Shown here: positions 56,018-64,000 of the stretch, one piece after another
Numbering within the stretch: position 1 is the first letter of the stretch
Layout of the letters: the number at the start of each line of letters is the position of its first letter
DNA from: Parapedobacter defluvii
GTDB lineage: Bacteria > Bacteroidota > Bacteroidia > Sphingobacteriales > Sphingobacteriaceae
DNA length: 64,000 nucleotides
Assembly (NCBI RefSeq): GCF_014642075.1
Contig: NZ_BMIK01000006.1
Span: forward strand, 174,374 to 238,373
Direction of reading: 5' to 3'
Notes under the pieces: generated by a model
Database searches by the model: none
Told to the model about the DNA's origin: nothing
Seen by the model: the letters and a program-made list of their open reading frames with translations, nothing else
Made by a program: the position numbers and the translations under genes

Positions 56018-57490
56018 TCAGTATGTTGACGTGACAACGGCCGAACTATTCTTCTCCGCAGAATCAGTGCCTGCACTTTCTTGTTTGTCGTCAATATATT
56101 TTTGCGAGTATATCACCAACCCCCATGATAAATACACAATAACGGATGAGGGAAAACCGTTAATAACTTCGTTTCCATAACTACAGATAAAAATGCCGAT
56201 GCTGCCGGAAGTTAATGCAATGAGCTTAACGCGAAGCGAATCATCGCGTATCCGCCATACGATACCACAACACTTGCCGATGAGATACATGTTAATAATG
56301 AACCAGATAGTCATCCCGGTAATGCCGTACATTACCCACACCTTAACCCAATAACTATCTGGGGGTATGGTAGACAGTATTTTGTCGGGGTTATACAGCG
56401 TACCATTCGAACCGCTGACTCCAACTCCTCCACCAAATGGCAGATCGGCAAGAATAGTACGTAGCTTCTGTTGATTTTCAAAACGAACATTAAGTGACGC
56501 ATCTTCGGGGTTAAGCGCTGTTCGCAAACGTCGGATTTGGTAGGACCCTTGGCCAATCGTTGTATATTTCAGAAAAGCGATAAAGCACAACAATGCCAAT
56601 GAGCCTATGATAAATATTTTGAATTTTTTACTCAAAAATATCGCTGCAGCCCCGCCACTTACCAAAGCAAAGAGGGCTCCGCGTGTTCCGGATATCAACA
56701 TTCCGTATAGCAGAATACCCGCACAGATAAATAAACATATTTTTTTCCATCGTTTGAATGGGCCGAATGCCAGTATAAGTGCGATTAGCCCAATATGTGC
56801 CTGTGATGCACCAAACTGACCGGCGTCGGTATAAAACGAAAATACACGGAGCTGGCCGAATAATACATGGGTAAATTTTGGCCCAGACTCAAGCCATGCC
56901 TGTTCTCCGGCAGAGACACCGAGGAAAAGTTGCTTCATCCCGTAAATTGTACTGATAACTGATAATATAATGATCAGCTTAAGAAAGTTGTTAAGATCTT
57001 TTCGGGTGTCCAGTAATATAAAAGCCAACGGCGCTATCAAAAGCCAGTTGAGCATTGTAAACCGTACCTCGTGTAGCCATCCCATGATGCTCACTGCCTG
57101 CGGATTAAATAGCTGAAGGATATTGATCACTCCCCAAAAGCCGACTAAGTAAACGTAGTCGTTATTTAGCTTTGCCAAATTATACTTTCTTCCGCTGAAT
57201 AGAATCGCTATCCACGGGATGAATAATAAGATGTCTATAAAATTACCAAATTTAATGTCGTCATTGTGACGTAATAGAAAAGGTACAATAAAACAGTAGA
57301 CTACATAAACCCAAAAGCCAATTTTGGGATCCTTGAATACGACAAAAAAATAAAGCGTCGCTAAAACGACGCCAATCAGCAAAATTGGAACAAGTACGCC
57401 GAAGGTAACGGTTGTTATACTCACAGATAATGCAATGATGATACCTATGATTCCGAACACCAAATGTTTATTGTTGACAAAATTTACCAT
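56018..57490 (-). CDS. O-antigen polymerase/ligase-like membrane protein
   Basis: About 490 residues with eleven to twelve predicted helices and a large periplasmic loop. G-T-R-G-A-L-F-A-L (near residue 270), G-Q-F-G-A-S-Q-A-H-I-G and F-G-G-G-V-G-V are typical of the Wzy/WaaL superfamily. It would polymerise repeat units on the periplasmic side. The frame is open from a TTG at 57553, but the ATG at 57490 begins the first hydrophobic segment and is preferred. It is placed directly after the chain-length gene and before the acyltransferase, as in Wzx/Wzy-dependent loci. Confidence 0.87.
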   Translation of the reverse strand: MVNFVNNKHLVFGIIGIIIALSVSITTVTFGVLVPILLIGVVLATLYFFVVFKDPKIGFWVYVVYCFIVPFLLRHNDDIKFGNFIDILLFIPWIAILFSGRKYNLAKLNNDYVYLVGFWGVINILQLFNPQAVSIMGWLHEVRFTMLNWLLIAPLAFILLDTRKDLNNFLKLIIILSVISTIYGMKQLFLGVSAGEQAWLESGPKFTHVLFGQLRVFSFYTDAGQFGASQAHIGLIALILAFGPFKRWKKICLFICAGILLYGMLISGTRGALFALVSGGAAAIFLSKKFKIFIIGSLALLCFIAFLKYTTIGQGSYQIRRLRTALNPEDASLNVRFENQQKLRTILADLPFGGGVGVSGSNGTLYNPDKILSTIPPDSYWVKVWVMYGITGMTIWFIINMYLIGKCCGIVWRIRDDSLRVKLIALTSGSIGIFICSYGNEVINGFPSSVIVYLSWGLVIYSQKYIDDKQESAGTDSAEKNSSAVVTSTY

Positions 57491-57558
57491 AAAATCGCCT
57501 TTGCGTATTGGGTTTTGTATTAAGCCTTGTAATTTAAAGCTACTCCGCACCAAGAAAC

Positions 57559-59745
57559 TTAAACCATACTCTTCAGATTTTCACGTCTAGTTTTATTTAA
57601 TATCCAGCCTAAAAAGCCTGGATTACTTTTTAAATAAGTTGACACGTTGCTATAATCTTCCGAGAACTGGGTTCCTGCTTTGTAAACCGCAATGGACTTA
57701 TCTGTAAAAAACAACCATTCATCTGCGCTATTGGCGGCACCGTTCATGTTAACAATATCGACTATCACCAAATCAAAACTCTGCCTCAACAATTCAAACC
57801 CTGAAGCCAATGTTGATTCATCCTGTACTTCCAAAAGAGAATTTATTTCACGGTTCCGATCCAAAATGGTAAGCTTTCCGTCAGTATCGATTTCTCTTTT
57901 GACTAAAAATCGCTCGAAATTATAAGAATTAATCCCCCCCCCTCCTCTCTCATTCGTGTTAGTAGTGATCATTTGGGATAAGTTATCGTAATTTTCTCCG
58001 ATCAATAATACCCGTTTTCCCGTTAACATGAATGCATAGGCCAAGCCCGCACAAAAAAAGGTTTTTCCATCGTCATCATGCACCCCCGTCACGCCTAAAA
58101 TTTTCGCATTGGATTCATTCATAAGCTTGCTAATCTTGAATCGGATTGACCGGAGCAATGCTTTATAAGTTCCGAAATCTTTATTCCCGCTTTGATCGTT
58201 CCATATTGTATTAATATCAGTATTTTGTCCGGGAATAAAATTCAGATTTCCGATCACGTTAGAAGCTACGAAATTGGCCAACTCTTCAACCGTGTTTACC
58301 CTTCTATTGGCTATAAACATTAAGAATAAGATCGAAAAGCAAAGAGAAAAACTTGCTACACCACTAAGTCCCAAATAAATAATTTTCTTTGAGTTCTCAG
58401 GTGGTCCGGGAAGGCCTGGTTCGGCAATTCCAAGTCTGAAAGATGTGGACGTATTCAAGCTTGCTTGATTATACCGGTTCAGCGCGTCCATATAATCCCG
58501 AGAAGCAATATCTGCTTCTCTTTCCAACTTTTGCACATCGGCATCGGCCGGCACCATACCTCCGTATCTAGCGCGGAGCCCATTCAGTTCAGACTGTATA
58601 GACTTCATGCTGTTCTCAGCCAACGCCAATTGTGTCTCCATCTGCATCCGCTCATTTATCAGGCTTTCTCGAAGAATACGAGGATTAGCCCCTGAAGTAG
58701 TCGATGATTGACGTATTTTAGCCGTTTTTAGTCTTGTCAAAGAATCAACAACCCGCTTATCATCAACATTGAAGTTATTCTCCACATAACGCCTGTTCGC
58801 AATTTCTAGTTGCTGTTCGATTTGGATAATTTCGTTATTTGTGGCCAATGTATTACTCCCCAGCTCCACATCTCCGTCATCATTTAACCGTTGATTTATC
58901 CTGGCAATTGCGCCTCTCAATGACTCGATTTGCTGAATGGTTTTAGACCTTCTAGACTCAACTTCAGCAATCTGCTGATAAACTACCTGAGATTGAGAAT
59001 TTAAATTCAAGGCCCCGCTAGCAGATTTGTAACCACTCAATGCGGCGTTACGTTCGTTCATCTGCCGCTCTTTAGCACGCAATAACGAATCAAGGAGTAC
59101 AAGCGAATTTTCTTGGTTTGAAGAAATTGACGTAGTATAGAAGAAAATAAACTCTTTCGCTATCGTATTGACGACGAAAGCCGATAATTCCGGGTTTTCG
59201 GAAGAGTAACCTATTTGGATAAAATCGCTGTTTCCACTGCGTTGAATCGTCAAGCCATCCAACAAGCTATGCTCATCGTACCCCATGGAAGCTGCGATAT
59301 CAAATAAATTCATTTCATCGATCCAATCGGTGGTAGTCAGCACCTTTCCGTCTGCCAAATGTTGTTGGTAAGTTTTGATAAGCAACCGACGTTGTTTATC
59401 TGATAGTTTTTGCAGGTCATCAGTTAACGGTCTGAATGGCTGATCGGATTGCATCAAGTCATGAAGTATCAAACGATAGGTTAGTGAACTGATGACTCTT
59501 TTCATCTTCATCATTTCAATGATATTCCCGAATAGTTGACTAGCTTTAAAATAATCAACCTGCTGTCCGTTCAAAACAAGTTTGGCTTGATCAACTATTC
59601 CCGTTGAAAGCAAAGTCTGGGACCTAAATGTGGAAGGCATGTCTCTGAGTAAGTAAGCCGTCGCGGCGATGCTAATTAAGGGAACTGCGATAATAATCCA
59701 CTTGTACCGTAACAAGTATTTGATAAATGCTTTAATGTTTATCAT
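57559..59745 (-). CDS. GumC/Wzz-like chain-length protein with degenerate tyrosine-kinase domain
   Basis: A 728-residue inner-membrane protein: Wzz domain with first helix (about residues 15-32), long coiled coils in the periplasm (about 180-430), second helix (about 455-475), then a cytoplasmic BY-kinase-like domain. The Walker A equivalent is G-V-H-D-D-D-G-K-T, keeping only the GKT end. Walker A' reads V-L-L-I-G-E-N instead of the usual I-D-A-D, while L-V-I-V-D is a plausible Walker B. The C terminus lacks the usual tyrosine cluster. It controls polymer length and export; kinase activity is doubtful. It is the second gene after the OEP protein. Confidence 0.88.
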   Translation of the reverse strand: MINIKAFIKYLLRYKWIIIAVPLISIAATAYLLRDMPSTFRSQTLLSTGIVDQAKLVLNGQQVDYFKASQLFGNIIEMMKMKRVISSLTYRLILHDLMQSDQPFRPLTDDLQKLSDKQRRLLIKTYQQHLADGKVLTTTDWIDEMNLFDIAASMGYDEHSLLDGLTIQRSGNSDFIQIGYSSENPELSAFVVNTIAKEFIFFYTTSISSNQENSLVLLDSLLRAKERQMNERNAALSGYKSASGALNLNSQSQVVYQQIAEVESRRSKTIQQIESLRGAIARINQRLNDDGDVELGSNTLATNNEIIQIEQQLEIANRRYVENNFNVDDKRVVDSLTRLKTAKIRQSSTTSGANPRILRESLINERMQMETQLALAENSMKSIQSELNGLRARYGGMVPADADVQKLEREADIASRDYMDALNRYNQASLNTSTSFRLGIAEPGLPGPPENSKKIIYLGLSGVASFSLCFSILFLMFIANRRVNTVEELANFVASNVIGNLNFIPGQNTDINTIWNDQSGNKDFGTYKALLRSIRFKISKLMNESNAKILGVTGVHDDDGKTFFCAGLAYAFMLTGKRVLLIGENYDNLSQMITTNTNERGGGGINSYNFERFLVKREIDTDGKLTILDRNREINSLLEVQDESTLASGFELLRQSFDLVIVDIVNMNGAANSADEWLFFTDKSIAVYKAGTQFSEDYSNVSTYLKSNPGFLGWILNKTRRENLKSMV

Positions 59746-59788
59746 ATTTAGTATTTCCTTTTCGTACCAACTTATTTTTCTAACCCAC

Positions 59789-60463
59789 TTACTCGGTCAA
59801 TGATATTCCGATGATTTCCTCTAAAGCGTCTTTGGCCTTCAAAAAAGCCACTTCCGAAGCCAATTGGACAGACATTGCCGTAGACATTGACGTACGTGCT
59901 TGGGCATAAACGTCAAACTCTACTTCGCCACGTTCGTATTTGAATTGCATATCTGAAAGTGCGGTTTTAGCGTCTTGAGAGTCCTGTACACGGATTTTCA
60001 ATTCATTTCGAACCTTTATAAAATCATAGTAACGAGATTTTACCTCATTTTCCAGTGTTACTTCGTATTCCTCATTTTCGAGCTTAGCAACTTTATATTG
60101 TTGCTTAGCTTGCTTCACCTGAAATGGCTTTTGAAAAAAGCTACCTAAATTGACAGATGCCCCGAACTGGAAACCATTGAATACGAAAGGGTTCACCGTA
60201 TTAATTACCGTCCTATTGTTAGGTCTATAAAAATAGGATGCATTGAACATCTCCAAATAGGACAATTTAGCCATAGGAACTTGACTCTTTGCACTCGCTT
60301 CCTGAGCTTCAAAGATCTTCTTTCTTGGATAATTCACTTTTGCCAATCGGATATATTCTTGAAGCTGCTCATAATTTATCTCTTCGATGACGGATTCCTG
60401 AGCATTGGTTGTTTTTCCTAATAGAAATAGGAGTAAAAGAGATACTAATATAATTTTAGACAT
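59789..60463 (-). CDS. Half-size outer-membrane efflux (OEP/TolC-like) protein
   Basis: Signal peptide (cleavage near T-N-A-Q) followed by about 200 residues of helices and strands. F-Q-F-G-A-S-V-N-L-G and the Y-Y-D-F-I-K-V-R-N-E-L segment match one OEP repeat of TolC, so the protein is about half the usual 420-plus residues. Such short forms accompany polysaccharide genes in Bacteroidota. It could trimerise or hexamerise to form an outer channel, or serve as an adaptor. It is the first gene of the export operon. No Wza-type (SLBB) export protein is in the window. Confidence 0.75.
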   Translation of the reverse strand: MSKIILVSLLLLFLLGKTTNAQESVIEEINYEQLQEYIRLAKVNYPRKKIFEAQEASAKSQVPMAKLSYLEMFNASYFYRPNNRTVINTVNPFVFNGFQFGASVNLGSFFQKPFQVKQAKQQYKVAKLENEEYEVTLENEVKSRYYDFIKVRNELKIRVQDSQDAKTALSDMQFKYERGEVEFDVYAQARTSMSTAMSVQLASEVAFLKAKDALEEIIGISLTE

Positions 60464-60825
60464 GGCAATGTTGTGTTGTCGTTATAAATTCTAATAGAAA
60501 TTGTTAAATCCGTATTAATTGAACGTCCATTCAAATGAGAAAGTGTTGTTATCATATCATGAGCAAAAATGCTGTCTTTCTCTTTCATAAGTGCACAAAA
60601 GTATTTATAATCCACCAAACCCGAGTTTGTCTGTGACCAAAATATTATTTAGTGTAGCATAAAAACTACAGCTAAGATTGGATATCCTTTCCGCATGTGG
60701 ATGAAATCCTACAAAAGGCCAAATCGACAACAAATAATGTACTAGTAAGGAAGCTTCCATACTATCTTTGCCTACAGTAAAGCTTTGGCAAACTAAGCGG
60801 TTTTTCTAATTTTTCCCTGTTTTAT
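60464..60825. promoter_or_regulatory. Divergent control region between export operon and GT4 gene
   Basis: 362 bp without a gene. It holds a -7 box TACTTTTG (minus, 60603-60596), a -7 box TATCTTTG (plus, 60763-60770) and the palindrome copy at 60654-60669 between them. Both boxes match TAnnTTTG exactly; neither has a good -33 element. Confidence 0.5.
60654..60669. promoter_or_regulatory. GTAG-N8-CTAC palindrome, copy 4
   Basis: GTAGCATAAAAACTAC, located between two divergent -7 boxes (about 50 bases upstream of the minus-strand box and 93 from the plus-strand one). It could serve both directions. Confidence 0.5.
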
Positions 60826-62076
60826 ATGATTGCAAAAAGATTAAATATTTTATTTATTGTTCCTGACTTTCCTCTCATTTCTGAAACCTTTATTGTAAAT
60901 CAAATTATTTACCTATTAGATAATGGGCACAACGTCAAACTATTGGCTTACAATCAACCTAATCACCCAATAAATAGAAAGGTTGCCGAATACCGACTAA
61001 TAGAAAAGACTACTTTCTTAGGTATACCTCGTTCGCCAACAAAAAAGATCGCGAAGTTTTGTAAACTATTCTTCCAACAAAGGGGGGCCAGTGCATTCAA
61101 GTCTTTCAATATTTTCCGGTTTAAATTCAGCGTGCTAACACTGTCTCCTTTCTTTAAATATGTAGCGTTAAAAGACGTAGATGACAACTACGATATTGTA
61201 CACGCCCATTTTGGTTTCGCGAGTGAATTGTTTTTTGACGGCAGTTTTTTTGGGTTCTTTGGAACCAGCAAGTTGGTTGTCACGTTTCATGGATACGATA
61301 TGCATCCCGGTGATATCGCAAAAAACCGTAAACGTTATAAAAGGCTATTCCAACATAATACGCTCATCACCGTAAACAATGAATACGGAAAAGCACTGTT
61401 GGCTAAGATAAATCCAAACTACAAAAACATAAAATTGCTACCTGTAGGGCTAGACACAGAATATTACAAACCTATTGCGACAAAAGATCAACAACAAGAA
61501 GTCACTGTCTTGTTCTGCGGAAGGTTAATTGCGCTCAAAGGATGCTTATTAGTTGTTGAGATTGCAAATGCACTGGTCAATCAAGGAAGTCGGAAAAATA
61601 TGCGGTTCAACATAATCGGAGAAGGAGAAGAATTTGATCGTATTGAAAAACTAATAGCCAACTATAACTTAAACGGCTATGTAAGCTTATTGGGCATGAA
61701 AACACAAGATGAGGTTATTCATTCAATGAAGCATTCCGACATATTTATTTTGCCTGGTATTACAGAGGAATCTGGCAGGGCGGAGACACAGGGTTTAGTT
61801 ATTCAAGAAGCGCAGGCTATGGAACTCCCTGTTATCGTTTCTGATGCCGGTGGGATGAAGTATGGGGTATTGGATGGAATAACGGGATTTGTCATTCAGG
61901 AAAATAATATAAATAAGTTTTGTGACAGCATAGCCCTATTGGCTGATAATCCGGATTTACGATTAAAAATGGGTTGTGCTGGCAGAGAATATGTAAAACA
62001 ACATTTTGATTCTCAAGTATTAGGCCGAAATTTAGAAGGTTACTATTATAAGTTACTTGCCGAGGAAGATCACTAA
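60826..62076 (+). CDS. GT4 glycosyltransferase (WcaL/AmsK-like)
   Basis: A 416-residue GT-B enzyme: P-D-F-P-L-I-S-E-T-F-I at the N terminus, typical of colanic acid-type transferases, V-H-A-H-F-G-F-A-S-E near residue 125 and F-H-G-Y-D-M. F-C-G-R-L-I-A-L-K-G and G-I-T-E-E-S-G-R-A-E-T-Q-G-L-V-I-Q-E-A-Q-A form the E-x7-E nucleotide-sugar site. It is transcribed away from the export operon, so it forms its own unit with the divergent promoter. Sugar unknown. Confidence 0.93.
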   Translation: MIAKRLNILFIVPDFPLISETFIVNQIIYLLDNGHNVKLLAYNQPNHPINRKVAEYRLIEKTTFLGIPRSPTKKIAKFCKLFFQQRGASAFKSFNIFRFKFSVLTLSPFFKYVALKDVDDNYDIVHAHFGFASELFFDGSFFGFFGTSKLVVTFHGYDMHPGDIAKNRKRYKRLFQHNTLITVNNEYGKALLAKINPNYKNIKLLPVGLDTEYYKPIATKDQQQEVTVLFCGRLIALKGCLLVVEIANALVNQGSRKNMRFNIIGEGEEFDRIEKLIANYNLNGYVSLLGMKTQDEVIHSMKHSDIFILPGITEESGRAETQGLVIQEAQAMELPVIVSDAGGMKYGVLDGITGFVIQENNINKFCDSIALLADNPDLRLKMGCAGREYVKQHFDSQVLGRNLEGYYYKLLAEEDH

Positions 62077-62212
62077 GGGCTTTTTGCTCTGAAACTAACA
62101 GATCAGCTACGGCTTTTTATAACCCGAATTCAACTCCAATTGTTATGCGGTTATAGGAATTTGCACATACCTGCTATATTCCATAAAAAATTGATAAAAA
62201 CGAAAACAGCTT

Positions 62213-63715
62213 TTAACCTTTGAGGAAATTTCTGACATTAACAATCTGATAAAATTTTACCTTGGTGTAGTTGGTTATAAACCAGGGAGCCAAATAGCAA
62301 GCCGCACCAACAATCACTCCTATGACAATCACTGCAATCGGCTGACTATCGGAAACAAAGAAATATTTAACCGAAAAACACACAATTCCACTGAATAAGG
62401 AGAAAAGTACAACATGTATGATCTCCTTAAAAAACAATGACATGGTAATAGGCGAATAACGAAAACAATAAATTAAGCAGGGAGCCAATAATACGTAGTT
62501 AATGAAAATATAAGACAGGATAACACCATTCAATCCCCATCGTGCACCAATTATATATCCCAATACTGTGCATACCGCACTAAGGGTACCCCAAATAAAA
62601 TATCGTTTCGTTTGTCCCATCGTAATCATGACAACACCAGTTGTACCAGCAACGGGTTGTATGAAAGCAGCTATTGCTAATAGCTGAAAAATCGGTGCTG
62701 CCTCAACCCATTGAGGACCTAATATAATCAGGATAACCTCTTTAGCAAATACTGCCAAATAAACAACCAGAGGCATGGAAAAAAAAGCAAGTATAAAAAT
62801 ATACCGTTGATAAAAAAGCCGATACTTTTCACTGTCTTTCTGCAATGAACTGAGAGCAGGCATGGCGACGGAATTCAGGGGAACTCTTAGCTGTGTGATG
62901 GGCAGCATAAGCAGTTGATAGGACCGATCGTATAAACCTAATACCGTTGCACCGATGAATCGGCCGATAATCGCTTTATCTGCGTTTCTAGAAAAATAAT
63001 TAACTAAGTCAAATCCCGTAATACCCATTCCAAAACGCATAAATTCATTTATTTTGGATAGATTCATAACAAAATTCGGCCGCCAATCACATAAAATCCA
63101 TAATAGTAAAGTATTTGAAATAGAAAAAGAAACGGTGATAGAAACGATTGCCCAATAATCAAACCCAAACCACGCCATCGTTATACCTACTGTTATACTA
63201 ATACCTGTTGAAATGATTTGGACCGTTGATAATCGACCAAATTTCATTTGCCTCTTCATCAATGCATTGTGTTGCAATCCAAACCCGGTAATAAAAAGGC
63301 TGAATGCAAAGGCCCAAGTGATGTGCAACAACCGAGGTTCTTTATAAAAGATAACCAGCAAGGGAGAAATACCTGAAATAAGCAATGAAATGGCTAAAGA
63401 AATAAAAATATTAATCCAAAACAACGTGCTTACCTGCTTCTGTGAAATCCTTTCTTTTTGTACTACGGCGGCGGAAAACCCCAAATCTTTAAAAATCACA
63501 ACAAATCCAGTAAATACAGTGACCATAGCAACCAGGCCAAAGCTATCAGGAGAAACTAGACGACTTATGACCATCGTTGACAACATTGTCATCGCAAAAG
63601 AGAGTAATTGTGCAACTATTGTTTTTACGCCCCCACGAACTGAATGGTGCTTAATATTATCTGCAAGATGAAGGGTATCAAACCACTTTGTATATATCGC
63701 CTTTTGCAATAGCAT
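62213..63715 (-). CDS. Polysaccharide flippase (WzxC/PST family)
   Basis: A 500-residue membrane protein with about fourteen helices. V-R-G-G-V-K-T-I-V-A-Q at the N terminus, F-G-L-V-A-M-V-T-V-F-T-G-F, D-L-G-F-S-A-A-V-V-Q and N-Y-F-S-R-N-A-D-K-A-I-I-G-R are characteristic of the colanic acid WzxC-type flippases. It is distinct from the shorter flippase at 28062, so two different lipid-linked oligosaccharides may be exported from this region. A -7 box TACTTTTG is at 63778-63771, 55 bases before the start. It converges with the GT4 gene. Confidence 0.92.
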   Translation of the reverse strand: MLLQKAIYTKWFDTLHLADNIKHHSVRGGVKTIVAQLLSFAMTMLSTMVISRLVSPDSFGLVAMVTVFTGFVVIFKDLGFSAAVVQKERISQKQVSTLFWINIFISLAISLLISGISPLLVIFYKEPRLLHITWAFAFSLFITGFGLQHNALMKRQMKFGRLSTVQIISTGISITVGITMAWFGFDYWAIVSITVSFSISNTLLLWILCDWRPNFVMNLSKINEFMRFGMGITGFDLVNYFSRNADKAIIGRFIGATVLGLYDRSYQLLMLPITQLRVPLNSVAMPALSSLQKDSEKYRLFYQRYIFILAFFSMPLVVYLAVFAKEVILIILGPQWVEAAPIFQLLAIAAFIQPVAGTTGVVMITMGQTKRYFIWGTLSAVCTVLGYIIGARWGLNGVILSYIFINYVLLAPCLIYCFRYSPITMSLFFKEIIHVVLFSLFSGIVCFSVKYFFVSDSQPIAVIVIGVIVGAACYLAPWFITNYTKVKFYQIVNVRNFLKG

Positions 63716-63919
63716 GTTTTATTAAAAGTAATAGAAATTCTCTAACCGCTTACCAATACTATAGAGACGTCAAAAGTATTCTTATCCATTCAAATGATCA
63801 TTAGGTAATAGTTAAAATATCACAGATTGTAGCAAAAGAACTACATAATTAAGCCAACTCCGAAACATCAGCAGCTAAAGAATTCTCCCTTAAAAAATAC
63901 AAGTAATAGATTCTTTTTA
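63716..63919 (-). promoter_or_regulatory. Control region of the second flippase gene
   Basis: AT-rich. Exact -7 box TACTTTTG on the minus strand at 63778-63771 and the palindrome copy at 63829-63844 upstream of it. No gene. Confidence 0.45.
63829..63844. promoter_or_regulatory. GTAG-N8-CTAC palindrome, copy 5
   Basis: GTAGCAAAAGAACTAC, 51 bases upstream of the -7 box of the flippase gene. A similar box-to-palindrome distance is seen at the NRPS-PKS genes (49 bases) and for the minus-strand box in the divergent region (50 bases). Confidence 0.5.
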
Positions 63920-64000
63920 GGGTCTGTAAAATGAACTGTGTCAAGGGGTGTTTCCCAGCCCCGCGGGGCTGGGAAACACCCCTTGTGCTTACTGCAAATC
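63920..64000. mobile_element. Probable insertion-sequence end (IS256-like), cut by the window edge
   Basis: From 63920 the sequence GGGTCTG leads into ATGAACTGTGTCAAG, which resembles IS256-family terminal repeats (inner part ...TTGTGTAAAAG in IS256). Immediately inside is a 44-bp perfect palindrome at 63942-63985. Base composition changes sharply from the AT-rich flank. No transposase is visible because the window ends. Family assignment is tentative. Confidence 0.4.
63942..63985. repeat. 44-bp perfect palindrome
   Basis: Two 22-base arms with no spacer; the left arm starts CAAGGGGTGTTTCCC and the centre is CCCCGCGGGG. All 22 pairs match. It would form a very stable hairpin in RNA and possibly a cruciform in DNA. 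Confidence 0.9.

Noticed and set aside
57491..57553. TTG start adding 21 residues to the polymerase gene
   Set aside because: The ATG at 57490 precedes the first membrane helix directly. The extra residues are basic and non-family.

Overview
The window looks like a chromosomal segment of a Bacteroidota bacterium, most likely Sphingobacteriaceae (inference). The evidence is family-level protein character: a DUF6266-like protein, a WbqC-like protein, a sulfite reductase with a C-terminal HEPN domain, and GumC/OEP-type polysaccharide export proteins. Promoters fit the Bacteroidota pattern (TTTG or a variant, about 19-20 bp, TAnnTTTG), and starts have A-rich leaders rather than strong Shine-Dalgarno sites. 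I see no rRNA, tRNA or CRISPR array.

Region 1 (1-27.8 kb) is housekeeping and visibly more GC-rich. It holds the end of a two-component locus, rnhA, a class III sirtuin and gdhA. A six-gene sulfate assimilation operon follows, read leftwards: HEPN-tailed sulfite reductase, cobA, siroheme dehydrogenase, cysH, cysD, cysN. It begins with a 16-codon leader ORF containing Tyr-Cys-Cys-Met, an antiterminator helix and a terminator, which together look like a cysteine-sensing attenuator. Next come a YigZ-family protein, an EamA transporter, a DUF6266-like protein, valS, a di-heme peroxidase with a secreted phosphoesterase, envelope proteins, an acyltransferase with a glycosyltransferase, ligA and dapA.

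Region 2 (28.0-46.9 kb) has a flippase, a glycosyltransferase and a degenerate CPBP-like membrane protein. Two giant genes then encode a hybrid NRPS-PKS line: A-PCP-KS-AT-ACP-aminotransferase // C-A(N-MT)-PCP-C-A-PCP-TE. Motifs predict a loading unit of unknown identity, one malonyl extension whose beta-keto group is aminated, N-methylglycine, then aspartate, with thioesterase release.

Region 3 (47.0-64.0 kb) is an AT-rich exopolysaccharide locus. It has a beta-helix lipoprotein, a GMC oxidoreductase and its small partner subunit, two paralogous GT4 enzymes, a membrane GT2, an acyltransferase, an O-antigen polymerase-like protein, a GumC-like chain-length protein with a degenerate kinase domain, a half-size OEP protein, another GT4 and a second flippase. 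A 35-residue membrane ORF lies in this operon. The window ends in a probable insertion-sequence end with a 44-bp perfect palindrome.

From 27.8 kb onward, a palindrome of the form GTAG-N8-CTAC recurs in the promoter regions of at least five transcription units of the polysaccharide and NRPS-PKS genes. I found it in no intergenic gap of the housekeeping part. It may mark a common regulator.
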